A stretch of DNA of 32,635 bases from Hydrogenophaga sp. (GTDB taxonomy: Bacteria; Pseudomonadota; Gammaproteobacteria; Burkholderiales; Burkholderiaceae_C): assembly GCA_030696525.1 (NCBI GenBank), contig JAUYSB010000260.1:1-32635 (forward strand). Direction: 5' to 3'. Position numbers and translations under genes: made by a program. Under the pieces are notes generated by a model. The model was not told where the DNA came from, ran no database searches, and saw only the letters and a list, made by a program, of their open reading frames with translations. Shown here piece after piece: positions 1 to 7,127 of the stretch (positions are counted from its first letter, which is position 1; each line of letters starts with the position of its first letter).

Positions 1-377
1 GTGGGCGAAGCCAATCCTTGCGCACGGCGGATCAGCGCGCGCACACGGGCCAGCAGTTCTTCGGTGTGGAAGGGTTTGGTCAGGTAGTCGTCGGCGCCGG
101 CGTCGATGCCGGCCACCTTTTCGTGCCACTGGTCGCGCGCAGTGAGGATGAGCACAGGTGCGGCCATGCCTTCGCTGCGCCAGCGTTTGAGCACGCTCAG
201 ACCGTCCATCACCGGCAGGCCGAGGTCGAGCACCACGGCGTCGAAGGCCTGCGTGCCGCCCAGGGCCCAGGCGTCGCGGCCATTGTCCACCCAGTCCACC
301 GCGTAGCCGGCCTCGGTCAGCGTCTGCTTCAAGGGTTGGGCCAGGGCGGCCTCGTCTTCCACCAGCAAGACCCGCAT
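1..377 (-). CDS. OmpR-family response regulator, receiver domain (partial, C-terminus off window)
   Basis: Reading leftward from ATG 377-375, 125 codons are visible and the frame runs open to the window edge. The N-terminus MRVLLVEDE gives the acidic pocket (E7, D8). D51 in VVLDLGLP is the phosphoacceptor, T79 sits in LILTARD, and K101 in DDYLTKPF completes the receiver signature. The visible part stops just after the receiver domain (HTEELLARVRALIRR), so the expected winged-helix output domain lies outside. The start overlaps the stop of the upstream PepSY gene by one base (TGATG), which implies translational coupling. The sequence resembles QseB/PmrA-type regulators (family knowledge). A sensor kinase is probably the next gene to the left, but this cannot be seen. 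Confidence 0.93.
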   Translation of the reverse strand, partial: MRVLLVEDEAALAQPLKQTLTEAGYAVDWVDNGRDAWALGGTQAFDAVVLDLGLPVMDGLSVLKRWRSEGMAAPVLILTARDQWHEKVAGIDAGADDYLTKPFHTEELLARVRALIRRAQGLASP

Positions 378-703
378 CAATGGCCCTCCGGACGGCGCGG
401 CCTGGCCTTGAGCACGCGCGCGCTGGCGGCGTCCACCTCCAGCTTGAGCAGGCCACCGCCGGCCTGCAGCAATTTGATCTCGTAGACCCAACGCGCGCCC
501 TCACGCTCCAGCTCCACCTCCAGCACCTGGCCTGGGTGCTCGGCGGCCACACGCTGCAGCACGGTGGCCAGCGGGAGGATTTCGCCGGCTTGCAATGCGG
601 CGCGTGCGCGGTCGTGGTCGGCGCGGTCGCTGGCCAAGGCGGGCGCCGCCAGCGCGCAGGCCAGCAAGGCAGAGGCAAGGATGGCGACGGCAGGGTGTTT
701 CAC
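377..703 (-). CDS. Periplasmic PepSY-domain protein
   Basis: 108 residues. The first 24 form a signal peptide (MKHPAVAILASALLACALAAPALA, cleavage after ALA). The mature part contains one PepSY-like unit of about 65 residues: LATVLQRVAAEHPGQVLEVELE, then WVYEIKLLQ and LLKLEVDAASARVL, the usual helix plus three-strand pattern. PepSY proteins are small periplasmic modules thought to bind or inhibit partners, and single-domain ones often accompany two-component systems (family knowledge). Here the gene is first in a leftward operon with the response regulator, with a one-base stop/start overlap. It may modulate the unseen sensor kinase, but that is inference. It diverges from the cytochrome operon at 802. 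Confidence 0.85.
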   Translation of the reverse strand: MKHPAVAILASALLACALAAPALASDRADHDRARAALQAGEILPLATVLQRVAAEHPGQVLEVELEREGARWVYEIKLLQAGGGLLKLEVDAASARVLKARPRRPEGH

Positions 704-746
704 GGCGTGTGAGGGCGGCAGGAGGTCTTGATTGTCGGGGCGCGGG

Positions 747-764
747 GATGAACCTCAGATGAAC
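747..764. promoter_or_regulatory. Direct repeat GATGAAC-N4-GATGAAC, candidate response-regulator site
   Basis: GATGAAC occurs at 747-753 and again at 758-764, an 11-bp period (one helical turn). It lies in the roughly 100-bp divergent region between PepSY/response regulator and the SHP cytochrome operon. Read on the minus strand it is GTTCATC-N4-GTTCATC. OmpR/PmrA/QseB-type regulators bind tandem half-sites with this spacing (family knowledge). Assignment to the neighbouring regulator is inference. Confidence 0.5.
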
Positions 765-801
765 GGCGGCTTCAGGAACGGTACAGGCGCCCGATCGCAC
801 C

Positions 802-1218
802 ATGGCGGCCATGACACACCGAACACACCACCTCTGCGCCGCGCTCCTGGCCGGCCTGCTCGCCGCCGGCGCGGCCACAGCCGCCGACACCAGCGCGACC
901 CAGCAACTTGAACGCTGGAGCGCCCAGGCCGGCGCGCCGGGCAACGCCGATCGTGGCCAGCGGCTGTTCACCACCCGCCAGGGCGGCGAGTGGTCGTGCA
1001 GCAGCTGCCACCACAGCCCACCCACCACAGGAGGCAAACACGCCAGCACCGGCAAGCCCATCGCGCCGCTGGCGCCTGCCTTCAACCGCGAGGCCTTCAC
1101 CGACACCGCCAAGGTGGACAAATGGTTTCGCCGCAACTGCAAGGACGTGCTGAGCCGCGAATGCAGCGCCGCAGAAAAGGCCGACGTCATGGCCTACCTC
1201 CTGAGCCTGAAACCATGA
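802..1218 (+). CDS. shp: SHP-type monoheme cytochrome c (DUF1924)
   Basis: 138 residues with a signal peptide (to about A28, AATAAD). One heme c site CSSCH lies at residues 66-70. The C-terminal part WFRRNCKDVLSREC followed by MAYLLSL matches the DUF1924 / sphaeroides heme protein (SHP) family. In SHP the sixth heme ligand is an asparagine that moves away to let O2 bind; N112 sits in the matching place, and C113/C121 could form the family's disulfide (inference). ATG 811 (MTHRT) is an equally possible start; neither has a strong Shine-Dalgarno sequence. It overlaps the next gene by ATGA, and SHP-DHC-cytochrome b operons are known from Rhodobacter and Shewanella. The predicted role is a periplasmic O2- or small-ligand-binding redox protein. 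Confidence 0.88.
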   Translation: MAAMTHRTHHLCAALLAGLLAAGAATAADTSATQQLERWSAQAGAPGNADRGQRLFTTRQGGEWSCSSCHHSPPTTGGKHASTGKPIAPLAPAFNREAFTDTAKVDKWFRRNCKDVLSRECSAAEKADVMAYLLSLKP

Positions 1219-1709
1219 AAACCACCCTGGTACTCGTCGCCCTGCTTGCAACCGCGTTCAGCGCCCACGCCGACAGCGGCCGCGCCATGCCCGCCCAGGT
1301 GCCCAAGGCCTACACCCAGGAATGCGCGGCCTGCCACCTGGCCTATCCACCGGGGATGTTGCCGGCGGCCTCGTGGCGCCGCGTGATGACGGGGCTGGAA
1401 AACCACTACGGCACCGACGCCAGCCTGGACCCGGCCGTCGTGACCCAGCTCGCCAGCTGGCTGCAAACCCACGCCGGCACCTACAAGCGTGTGAGCACCG
1501 AGCCGCCGCAAGACCGCATCACCCGCTCCGCCTGGTTTGAACGCAAGCACCGAAAGGTGTACGCCGCCGTGTGGCAGCTGCCCAGCGTGAAAAGCGCCGC
1601 CAACTGCGCGGCCTGCCACGGTGGCGCCGACCAAGGCGATTTCGACGACGACCGGCTGCGCATCCCTGCCGGCCTCAGCGCACGCCAGCAGGCCGCTTGG
1701 CGCGATTGA
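1215..1709 (+). CDS. dhc: Diheme cytochrome c (DHC), SHP electron donor
   Basis: 164 residues from ATG 1215, chosen because it overlaps the SHP stop as ATGA and gives a clean signal peptide (MKTTLVLVALLATAFSAHA, cleavage after A19). Two heme c motifs are present, CAACH at 37-41 and CAACH at 131-135, with extra histidines (H64, H86, H112) available as distal ligands. The segment WRRVMTGLENHYGTDASLD is typical of the DHC family. DHC is the known electron-transfer partner of SHP, binding it and reducing its heme (family knowledge). The position between SHP and a b561-type cytochrome supports a chain quinol, cytochrome b, DHC, SHP (inference from order). Confidence 0.88.
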   Translation: MKTTLVLVALLATAFSAHADSGRAMPAQVPKAYTQECAACHLAYPPGMLPAASWRRVMTGLENHYGTDASLDPAVVTQLASWLQTHAGTYKRVSTEPPQDRITRSAWFERKHRKVYAAVWQLPSVKSAANCAACHGGADQGDFDDDRLRIPAGLSARQQAAWRD

Positions 1710-1728
1710 AAACAAGGACAAGCACACC

Positions 1729-2436
1729 ATGAACACCACCACGCCCCTCGCCACGTCCACACACGCCACGCCGGTCGCCACGCGCCGCGTGATCGACGCC
1801 CCCACCCGCATGTTCCACTGGCTGTTTGCCCTGTGCTTCGTGGGCGCCTACGCCACGGCCGACGGTGAACGCTGGCGGCTGCTGCACGTGACCCTGGGCT
1901 ACACCCTGGCCGGCTTGCTGGGCTTTCGAGTTTTGTACGGGTTGCTGGGGCCACGGCAGGCGCGGCTGTCGCTGCTGTGGCGCAAGCTCGGCGGCCTGCC
2001 GAACTGGCTGCGTTCACCCCAATGGCGCCAAGGCCAAAACCTGGCCATGGCGGGCGCGGTGCTGCTGCTGATGGCGCTGGTGCTGCCGCTCACGCTCAGC
2101 GGCTACGCCACCTACAACGAATGGGGCGGTGAGTGGCTGGAAGAGGTGCATGAAGTTGTGGGCGAATTTTTCCTCTGGACCGTGCTGGCCCACCTCGCAC
2201 TGCTGTTGGGCCTGAGCCTGCTGCGCCGCAAGAACCAGGCGATGCCCATGCTGACCGGCCGCGTGGAAGGCAACGGGCCCGACTTGGCCCAACGCAACCA
2301 CCTGTGGCTGGCCGCGCTGGTGCTGGTGGCCGTGCTGGGCTACTGGGCCTGGGAGTGGCAGCAGGCGCCCAGCGGCGTCAGCGGCCCAGCCAGCAGCGGC
2401 TGGGCCGAACGCCACCACAACGATGACGACGACTGA
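1729..2436 (+). CDS. Cytochrome b561-family membrane protein
   Basis: 235 residues starting MNTTTPLATSTHATPVATRRVIDAPTRM. ATG 1729 is the plausible start; an upstream extension would only read through the DHC gene. Four or more membrane helices are visible: FHWLFALCFVGAYATA, LLHVTLGYTLAGLLGFRVLYGLLG, LAMAGAVLLLMALVLPLTLSGYAT and FFLWTVLAHLALLLGLSLL, plus a late LWLAALVLVAVLGYWAWEW. Histidines in FHW, LLH, EEVHE and LAH are candidate b-heme ligands. The tail HHNDDDD is very acidic. This is the third gene of the SHP-DHC-b operon, probably the quinol-oxidising membrane anchor that feeds DHC. The next gene converges with a 3-bp gap and no recognisable terminator. Confidence 0.88.
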   Translation: MNTTTPLATSTHATPVATRRVIDAPTRMFHWLFALCFVGAYATADGERWRLLHVTLGYTLAGLLGFRVLYGLLGPRQARLSLLWRKLGGLPNWLRSPQWRQGQNLAMAGAVLLLMALVLPLTLSGYATYNEWGGEWLEEVHEVVGEFFLWTVLAHLALLLGLSLLRRKNQAMPMLTGRVEGNGPDLAQRNHLWLAALVLVAVLGYWAWEWQQAPSGVSGPASSGWAERHHNDDDD

Positions 2437-2439
2437 ACG

Positions 2440-2982
2440 TCAGCGTTTCAGCCGCGCCCCAGGCAACACGCCGCCTTTGTCATCGGACACCACGGCGCAG
2501 TTGACCACCACGCGTGTGATGCGCAGGCTCAGCTGGCCGCGCTCCACGGCGTCAAGCACGGATTCTTCCGACGTGAGCACGCGGCGCGTGGCGCCTGGCA
2601 ACCAAGCCACCTCCACCATGCGCCAGAGCGGGCTGTAGGCGCGGTCGGTGCTGGCCGGGCCCACAGGCACCGGGACCGAGGGAAACACATTGATCTGCGC
2701 GCTGTCGGTGAACACATACACCCGCTCCAGCGCGTGGCGTTGGCCGGGCGGCGCGTGGTCGGCTGGCACCGTGGCCGCCAGGCGGGGTGCGTGGTTGATG
2801 CCCATGGCGCGGGCCACGTCGGCGTCCGACGCATCGGTGCTGACATAGCCGACTTGCCGCCCTTCGAACCACGCGAAGCGCAGCGGCAAACTGACCTGTG
2901 GCGCACTGGCACAGGCCACCAACAGCAGCGCCACAAGGGCAGCCGCCAGCCGCTTCCAACCCGACATCAACGAGGTGTTCAT
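2440..2982 (-). CDS. Hypothetical lipoprotein
   Basis: About 180 residues with a lipoprotein signal: WKRLAAALVALLLVACASA, lipobox LVAC with the lipidated cysteine at residue 24 from ATG 2982. ATG 2991 and ATG 2967 are alternative starts; none has a strong ribosome site. I do not recognise the mature domain. It contains repeated beta-like stretches (SLPLRFAWFEGRQVGYVSTDASD, RVYVFTDSAQINVFPSVPVPVG, PLWRMVEVAWLPGATRRVLTSEESVLDAVERGQLSLRITRVVVNCAVV). The last part suggests a two-strand fold ending in a conserved-looking basic tail. It lies outside the cytochrome operon, tail to tail with it, and is followed upstream by the EamA transporter gene in the same direction. No function can be assigned. 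Confidence 0.75.
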   Translation of the reverse strand: MNTSLMSGWKRLAAALVALLLVACASAPQVSLPLRFAWFEGRQVGYVSTDASDADVARAMGINHAPRLAATVPADHAPPGQRHALERVYVFTDSAQINVFPSVPVPVGPASTDRAYSPLWRMVEVAWLPGATRRVLTSEESVLDAVERGQLSLRITRVVVNCAVVSDDKGGVLPGARLKR

Positions 2983-3013
2983 GCCCGCCATGCTAGGCGA
3001 TGCCGGCCTGGGC

Positions 3014-3967
3014 TCACAAGGCCAGGGCTTTTGCGCGCGACCCCGCGCGCTGTGCCCAGGCCTGCAGCGGCGCCCCGTACAGAATGAGCGCCAGCGCCGC
3101 CAGCACCAGCGGCATGGCCAGGTAGACCCAGCCGGTCAGCAGCTCGCCGCCCAGCGCCACGCCCACCCACAGCGCCACAGCGGGGTTCACGAACGAGTAG
3201 CTGCCGGCCACGGCGGGCGTGGCGTTTTGCAGCAGCCACAGGTAGGCGTTGAGCGTCACCAGGGTGCCCATCACCACCAGGTACACCCACGCGGCCCAGG
3301 AGGCGGCGCTGACCTGGCCCAGTTGGAAGGTCGCGGTGGCCGGCTCCAGCGCCCAGGCCGCCAACAATCCCATCAGGCCGCCGAGCAGCCACTGCGCGCC
3401 CGAGGCCATGGCCGGCGCCGGCTGCGACAGCTTGCGCGAGGCATAAGAGCCCAGGCTCCAGCACAACGGCGCACCAAAGGCGCACAGCGTGCCCAACAAC
3501 GTGGCCGAAAAGTCACCTTCCAGCGCCAGCACGGCCGCGCCGGCCACGCCCAGCACCAGGCCCAGCCAGCTGGTGGCGGGCACCCGCTCGCCGCCCAGGC
3601 GCGACCACAGCGCCAGCCACATGGGCATGGTGGTCACCACGGTGGCCATCAGGCCTGAGCCAATGCCCAGCTTTTGCGCCAGCACCACCATGGACATGGC
3701 GCCAAAGGCCATCAGCCCGCCCACCAGCGCCGTGTGGCGCCACTGCGCCGCCGTGGGCCAGGCTTGGCCTTGCACCCGTGCGATGGCCAGCATCACCACC
3801 CCGGCCAGCACAAAACGCGCGCCGTTCATGAGCAGCGGCGGCATGGACGCCATGGCCACGCCGAGCGCGTAGTAGGTGGTGCCCCAGACGAGATAAACGA
3901 TGAGCAGGGCCAGCAGCAAAGGCCCGAGGCGGCCGTTCTGGGCGGCCAACTTGAAATCGGTAGGCAT
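3014..3967 (-). CDS. EamA/DMT-family exporter (YedA-like)
   Basis: 317 residues from ATG 3967 (MPTDFKLAAQNGR). A longer frame upstream reads through the operator region and the Lrp gene and is rejected. Ten hydrophobic segments are arranged as two EamA repeats. The first begins LLLALLIVYLVWGTTYYALGVAMASMPPLLMNGARF, and the second begins around LGTLCAFGAPLCWSLGSYASRKL and ends in LAMPLVLAALALILYG. The WGTTY...P...ARF pattern is the DMT-superfamily hallmark of inner-membrane metabolite or amino-acid exporters. The divergent Lrp/AsnC regulator, 70 bp away and sharing a palindromic site, suggests amino-acid-responsive control, so an amino acid efflux role is a reasonable inference. Confidence 0.88.
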   Translation of the reverse strand: MPTDFKLAAQNGRLGPLLLALLIVYLVWGTTYYALGVAMASMPPLLMNGARFVLAGVVMLAIARVQGQAWPTAAQWRHTALVGGLMAFGAMSMVVLAQKLGIGSGLMATVVTTMPMWLALWSRLGGERVPATSWLGLVLGVAGAAVLALEGDFSATLLGTLCAFGAPLCWSLGSYASRKLSQPAPAMASGAQWLLGGLMGLLAAWALEPATATFQLGQVSAASWAAWVYLVVMGTLVTLNAYLWLLQNATPAVAGSYSFVNPAVALWVGVALGGELLTGWVYLAMPLVLAALALILYGAPLQAWAQRAGSRAKALAL

Positions 3968-4013
3968 ATTGGGCCTTAGGCAGGATAATTTCCGGCAAAC
4001 CGGCGATGCGCCG

Positions 4014-4029
4014 AATTTTGACCAAAATT
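4014..4029. promoter_or_regulatory. Palindromic operator AATTTTG-AC-CAAAATT
   Basis: A perfect inverted repeat with 7-bp arms (4014-4020 and 4023-4029) and a 2-bp spacer sits only 8 bp before the Lrp/AsnC start codon, in the 70-bp divergent region shared with the EamA exporter. It is strikingly AT-rich for this genome. Lrp/AsnC proteins bind AT-rich dyads of about 15 bp and usually autoregulate (family knowledge). A GATAAT -10-like box for the regulator gene lies at 3984-3989, which would put the dyad downstream of the transcript start, fitting repression. Confidence 0.65.
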
Positions 4030-4037
4030 GCGCGGCC

Positions 4038-4517
4038 ATGCAAGCAAATTTACAGATAGACCCGGTTGATGCCAGAATTCTTACGGCTCTCAGCACCGAC
4101 AGCCGACGTTCTTACGCCGAGGTGGCCGCAGAGGTGGGCCTGTCCACCGCCGCCGTGCACGAGCGGGTGAAGAAGATGCTGGAGCGCGGCGTGATCGAGC
4201 GTTTTGCGTTGCGGGTCGACCCGGCCAAGGTGGGTCAGCATTTCACCGCCTACGTGGCAATTCGCAACGACGGCGGCGTGCACTGCCGCGACATCGCGCC
4301 ACGCCTGCGCGACATGCCCGAGGTGCTGGAGCTACACAGCGTGGCCGGTGAGCACGACTTCCTGGCCAAGATACGCACCACCCACGCCCGGGCGCTGGAA
4401 GAGGTGCTCTACCAGATCAAGGCCATCCCCGGCGTGGCCCGCACCACCAGCACCGTGGTGCTCAACACCGAGTTCGAGGACAGGCCCCTCCACTACGGTA
4501 TGCACGCCAGCGCATAA
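4038..4517 (+). CDS. Lrp/AsnC-family transcriptional regulator
   Basis: 159 residues from ATG 4038 (MQANLQIDPVDARIL); upstream in-frame sequence belongs to the control region. Residues 7-65 form the AsnC-type helix-turn-helix (IDPVDARILTALSTDSR, EVAAEVGLSTAAVHERVKKMLERGVIERF). Residues 70-150 form the ligand-sensing RAM domain (FTAYVAIRND, VLELHSVAGEHDFLAKIRT, and a final VVLNTEFEDRPL). The G-E-H-D-F/L loop is the usual effector-binding area. Divergent from the EamA exporter with a shared AT-rich palindrome, it probably controls that exporter and itself in response to an amino acid (inference). Confidence 0.92.
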   Translation: MQANLQIDPVDARILTALSTDSRRSYAEVAAEVGLSTAAVHERVKKMLERGVIERFALRVDPAKVGQHFTAYVAIRNDGGVHCRDIAPRLRDMPEVLELHSVAGEHDFLAKIRTTHARALEEVLYQIKAIPGVARTTSTVVLNTEFEDRPLHYGMHASA

Positions 4518-4596
4518 CTCGAAACCCCCAGGCGCGGCGCACGCCAACCCTGGGTAGCATCGCGGGCCTTCCCCACCTTCGCCGGAGACCCGCCCC

Positions 4597-5433
4597 ATGT
4601 CCGTTTTCCCCCGCATCGTTTCCCTGCCTCGCGTGCTCGCCGCGGCCGCCTTCGGCCTGGCGGCGCTGGCCGCCCAGGCCCAGTCCATCGTGGTGGCTTC
4701 CACCACATCCACCGAACAATCCGGCCTGTTTGCCCACCTGCTGCCCGCCTTCAAACAGGCCAGCGGCATCGACGTCAAGGTGGTGGCCCTGGGCACCGGC
4801 CAGGCCATCGACATGGCACGCCGGGGCGACGCCGACGTGCTGTTCGTGCACGACAAGGTGGCCGAGGACAAGTTTGTGGCCGACGGCTTTGCCGAGCGCC
4901 GCTTTGAGGTCATGTACAACGACTTCGTGCTGATCGGCCCCAAGGCCGACCCGGCCACCACCAAGGGCAGTGACATCGTGGGCGCACTCAAAAAAGTGGC
5001 CAGCACCAACGCGCCCTTCATCTCGCGCGGCGACAAAAGCGGCACCCACGCCGCCGAACTGCGCTTCTGGAAGATGACGGACACCGATGCCAACAAGGGC
5101 AGCGGCTACAAGGAGTGTGGCTGTGGCATGGGCCCGGCGCTCAACATTGGCGCGTCCTCGGGCGCCTATGTGCTGGCCGACCGCGGCACCTGGCTCAACT
5201 TCAAGAACCGCGCCGACCTGGCGGTGCTGGTCGAGGGCGACAAGCGCCTGTTCAACCAGTACGGCGTGATGCTGGTGAGCGCGGCCAAACACCCGCACGT
5301 GAAAACCGCCGATGGCAAAAAGTTCGTTGACTGGGTGGTGTCGCCGACCGGCCAGGCCGCCATCGCGGGCTACAAGATCGGCGGCGAGCAGCTGTTTTTC
5401 CCGAACGCAGCCAAGTCAATTCAGGCGCCCTGA
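4597..5433 (+). CDS. tupA: TupA-like tungstate/oxyanion ABC substrate-binding protein (orphan)
   Basis: 278 residues with a signal peptide ending AQA (about residue 28). The mature start SIVVASTTSTEQSGLF contains the TTST loop (36-39) that contacts the oxyanion in TupA. FISRGDKSGTH at 141-151 supplies R144 and the SGTH turn, the second part of the site (family knowledge). GTGQAIDMARRGDADVLFVHD and the C-terminal FVDWVVSPTGQAAIAGYKIGGEQLFFPN are also typical. A CGCG motif in YKECGCGMGPALN is unusual-looking but seems to be a family variant. A GGAGA ribosome site lies at 4584-4588. No tupB permease or tupC ATPase follows; the next gene converges and overlaps by 13 bp, so the transporter partners must be elsewhere. 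Tungstate versus molybdate cannot be settled here. Confidence 0.88.
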   Translation: MSVFPRIVSLPRVLAAAAFGLAALAAQAQSIVVASTTSTEQSGLFAHLLPAFKQASGIDVKVVALGTGQAIDMARRGDADVLFVHDKVAEDKFVADGFAERRFEVMYNDFVLIGPKADPATTKGSDIVGALKKVASTNAPFISRGDKSGTHAAELRFWKMTDTDANKGSGYKECGCGMGPALNIGASSGAYVLADRGTWLNFKNRADLAVLVEGDKRLFNQYGVMLVSAAKHPHVKTADGKKFVDWVVSPTGQAAIAGYKIGGEQLFFPNAAKSIQAP

Positions 5434-5951
5434 TCCTGCCGCCAGCGCCGCCACAGCCACACGCAGGCGGCCCCGATCACCAGCGTGGCGACAAGTCGCA
5501 GCAGCCCGGCCAGCCGGGCGTCGGCGGCCAGCCAGCCCCAGCGCGAAAGGATCTCGGTCCAGTCGTGGTCGCCGCCGCCCACCAGGGGCAGTGCCTGGGT
5601 GCGTGCGTCGGCCATGTAGCGCGCCACATTGAGCCCGTTTTCACCCAGCCACACCACGGCCACCGCCACGCCCACGCCGTGCTCGCGGCGCCGAAAGTGC
5701 CAGGCCACCGCCAGCGGAAAGCCGAGCTGGAACAGCGTGCCCCCGTAGACCATGAGCCGTTCGCTGAACAGGCCCACCAGCGGGTGGCCAGCCTCGTGCA
5801 AGGCCAGGTTGAAACTGTCCAGAATCGGCACCCAGCCCTGTTCGCTGAAGGCATGGGAACCCAGACACAGGACCGCAAAGGCGATCACCGCGAACAGCGC
5901 GGGCGCCGAAACGGGGTGGGTGGGTGCGGCTTCGCCGTGCCAGAGGGACAT
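5421..5951 (-). CDS. Integral membrane protein with HEAGH motif
   Basis: About 176 residues from ATG 5951 (GTG 5957 adds two). Hydrophobic segments: APALFAVIAFAVLCLGSHAF, then YGGTLFQLGFPLAVAWHF, GVAVAVVWLGENGLNVARYM and LLRLVATLVIGAACVWLWRR. Between the first two lies NLALHEAGHPLVGLFSERLMVYGGTL, with HEAGH matching the HExxH zinc motif. The motif at the membrane edge recalls site-2-protease-like (M50) proteins. However, the protein is short and I see no clear second metal-ligand motif (LDG/NPDG). It could be a small M50-like peptidase or a non-catalytic relative. Its 3' end overlaps the tupA-like gene by 13 bp, tail to tail. Function unknown. Confidence 0.8.
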   Translation of the reverse strand: MSLWHGEAAPTHPVSAPALFAVIAFAVLCLGSHAFSEQGWVPILDSFNLALHEAGHPLVGLFSERLMVYGGTLFQLGFPLAVAWHFRRREHGVGVAVAVVWLGENGLNVARYMADARTQALPLVGGGDHDWTEILSRWGWLAADARLAGLLRLVATLVIGAACVWLWRRWRQDQGA

Positions 5952-6025
5952 GGGCACAAAGATAACCGTTTGCCTCGGCTCGGGCGCGCAATTTCGGCCA
6001 CGGCCCGTTGGCCCAGGAGCATCCC

Positions 6026-7015
6026 ATGAACCCTGTCTTGCGTCGTCGCACGCTCTGGCCCCTGTCGCTGGCCGGGCTGTGGTCCTGCGCGCAGCCGGTG
6101 GTGCCGGCGCTGCGCCGGGTGGACCTTCAAGGCCACCGGGGGGCGCGCGGCCTGGCGCCTGAGAACACGCTCGAAGGCCTGCAGCTGGCGCTTGACCTGG
6201 GTGTCACCACCCTCGAAATCGACGTGGTGGCCAGCGCCGATGGTGTGCTGGTGCTCAGCCACGACCGCCAGCTCAACGCCGACATCACACGCGATGCCAG
6301 TGGCCGCTTTCTCGACCGCACCGGTCCGCCGGTCAACGCGCTGACCGTGACGCAGCTGCACACCTACGACGTCGGCCGGCTGCGGCCGGGCTCGCGCTAC
6401 GCCGCCGAATTTGCGCAGCAGCGCCCACACGATGGCGCGCGCGTGCCACGGCTGGCCGACGTGCTGGCGCGGGTCAAAGCCCACGGCAACCCCCGCGTGC
6501 GGCTCGCCATCGAACTCAAATCGACGCCGCTGGCGCCCGCGCTCACACCGCCGCCCGAGCGTTTTGCCGACCTGCTGCTGTTGGCACTGGCCGACCACGG
6601 GCTGGCCGACCGGGCGCAAATCCTGTCGTTTGACTGGCGCACGCTGCAGGCGGTGCAAAGGCTGCGCCCAGGCACGCCGACCGTGTACCTGACGGCGCAG
6701 CTGCCCGGGCTGGACAACGTGTTGGCACGCCAAAACCACCCATCGCCCTGGACAGCGGGCTTCCATCACCACGCGCACCGCTCGGTGCCGCGCATGATCG
6801 CTGCGGCCGGCGGCAGCCACTGGTCGAGTTTCTGGCGCGAACTCGACGCCGCCCAGGTGCGCGAAGCCCAGTCACTGGGCTTGCAGGTGCTGGCCTGGAC
6901 GGTCAACCGCCCCGAGGACATGCGCCAGGTGCTGGACCTGGACGTGGACGGCGTGGTGACCGACCGCCCCGACCTCGCCATGCTGGTGTGGCGCGAGCGC
7001 GGGCTGCTGTGGTGA
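6026..7015 (+). CDS. Glycerophosphodiester phosphodiesterase, exported
   Basis: 329 residues from ATG 6026, which has an AGGAG ribosome site at 6015-6019. The N-terminus RRRTLWPLSLAGLWSC is a short export signal, perhaps Tat-like given the three arginines, or lipoprotein-like at the cysteine. GDPD hallmarks follow in order: GHRGARGLAPENTLEGL (catalytic His and Arg, Glu-Asn), TLEIDVVASADGVLVLSHD (metal Glu/Asp and second His), AIELK, ILSFDW, LQVLAWTVN and VDGVVTDRPD. It hydrolyses glycerophosphodiesters to glycerol-3-phosphate and an alcohol (EC 3.1.4.46). The glp genes that could use the product are 7 kb to the right. It stands alone here, with a 112-bp gap before the next gene. Confidence 0.92.
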   Translation: MNPVLRRRTLWPLSLAGLWSCAQPVVPALRRVDLQGHRGARGLAPENTLEGLQLALDLGVTTLEIDVVASADGVLVLSHDRQLNADITRDASGRFLDRTGPPVNALTVTQLHTYDVGRLRPGSRYAAEFAQQRPHDGARVPRLADVLARVKAHGNPRVRLAIELKSTPLAPALTPPPERFADLLLLALADHGLADRAQILSFDWRTLQAVQRLRPGTPTVYLTAQLPGLDNVLARQNHPSPWTAGFHHHAHRSVPRMIAAAGGSHWSSFWRELDAAQVREAQSLGLQVLAWTVNRPEDMRQVLDLDVDGVVTDRPDLAMLVWRERGLLW

Positions 7016-7034
7016 CGACCTCACTCAAAATATA

Positions 7035-7048
7035 GTTGCAAGCGCAAC
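7035..7048. promoter_or_regulatory. Inverted repeat GTTGC-N4-GCAAC upstream of VOC-fahA operon
   Basis: Perfect 5-bp arms (7035-7039, 7044-7048) around AAGC, preceded directly by an AT-rich TATA stretch at 7031-7034, in the 112-bp gap before the VOC gene. The form resembles MarR-family operators (family knowledge). No MarR gene lies nearby, so the regulator is unknown. An AGGAG ribosome site for the VOC gene is at 7117-7121. Confidence 0.45.
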
Positions 7049-7127
7049 CAAACGCCGTTACAGTGGCGCACTCTGATCCGCGTGCGGCTGCGCCCACGCA
7101 CCCCACAACCGACCGCAGGAGACTCCC

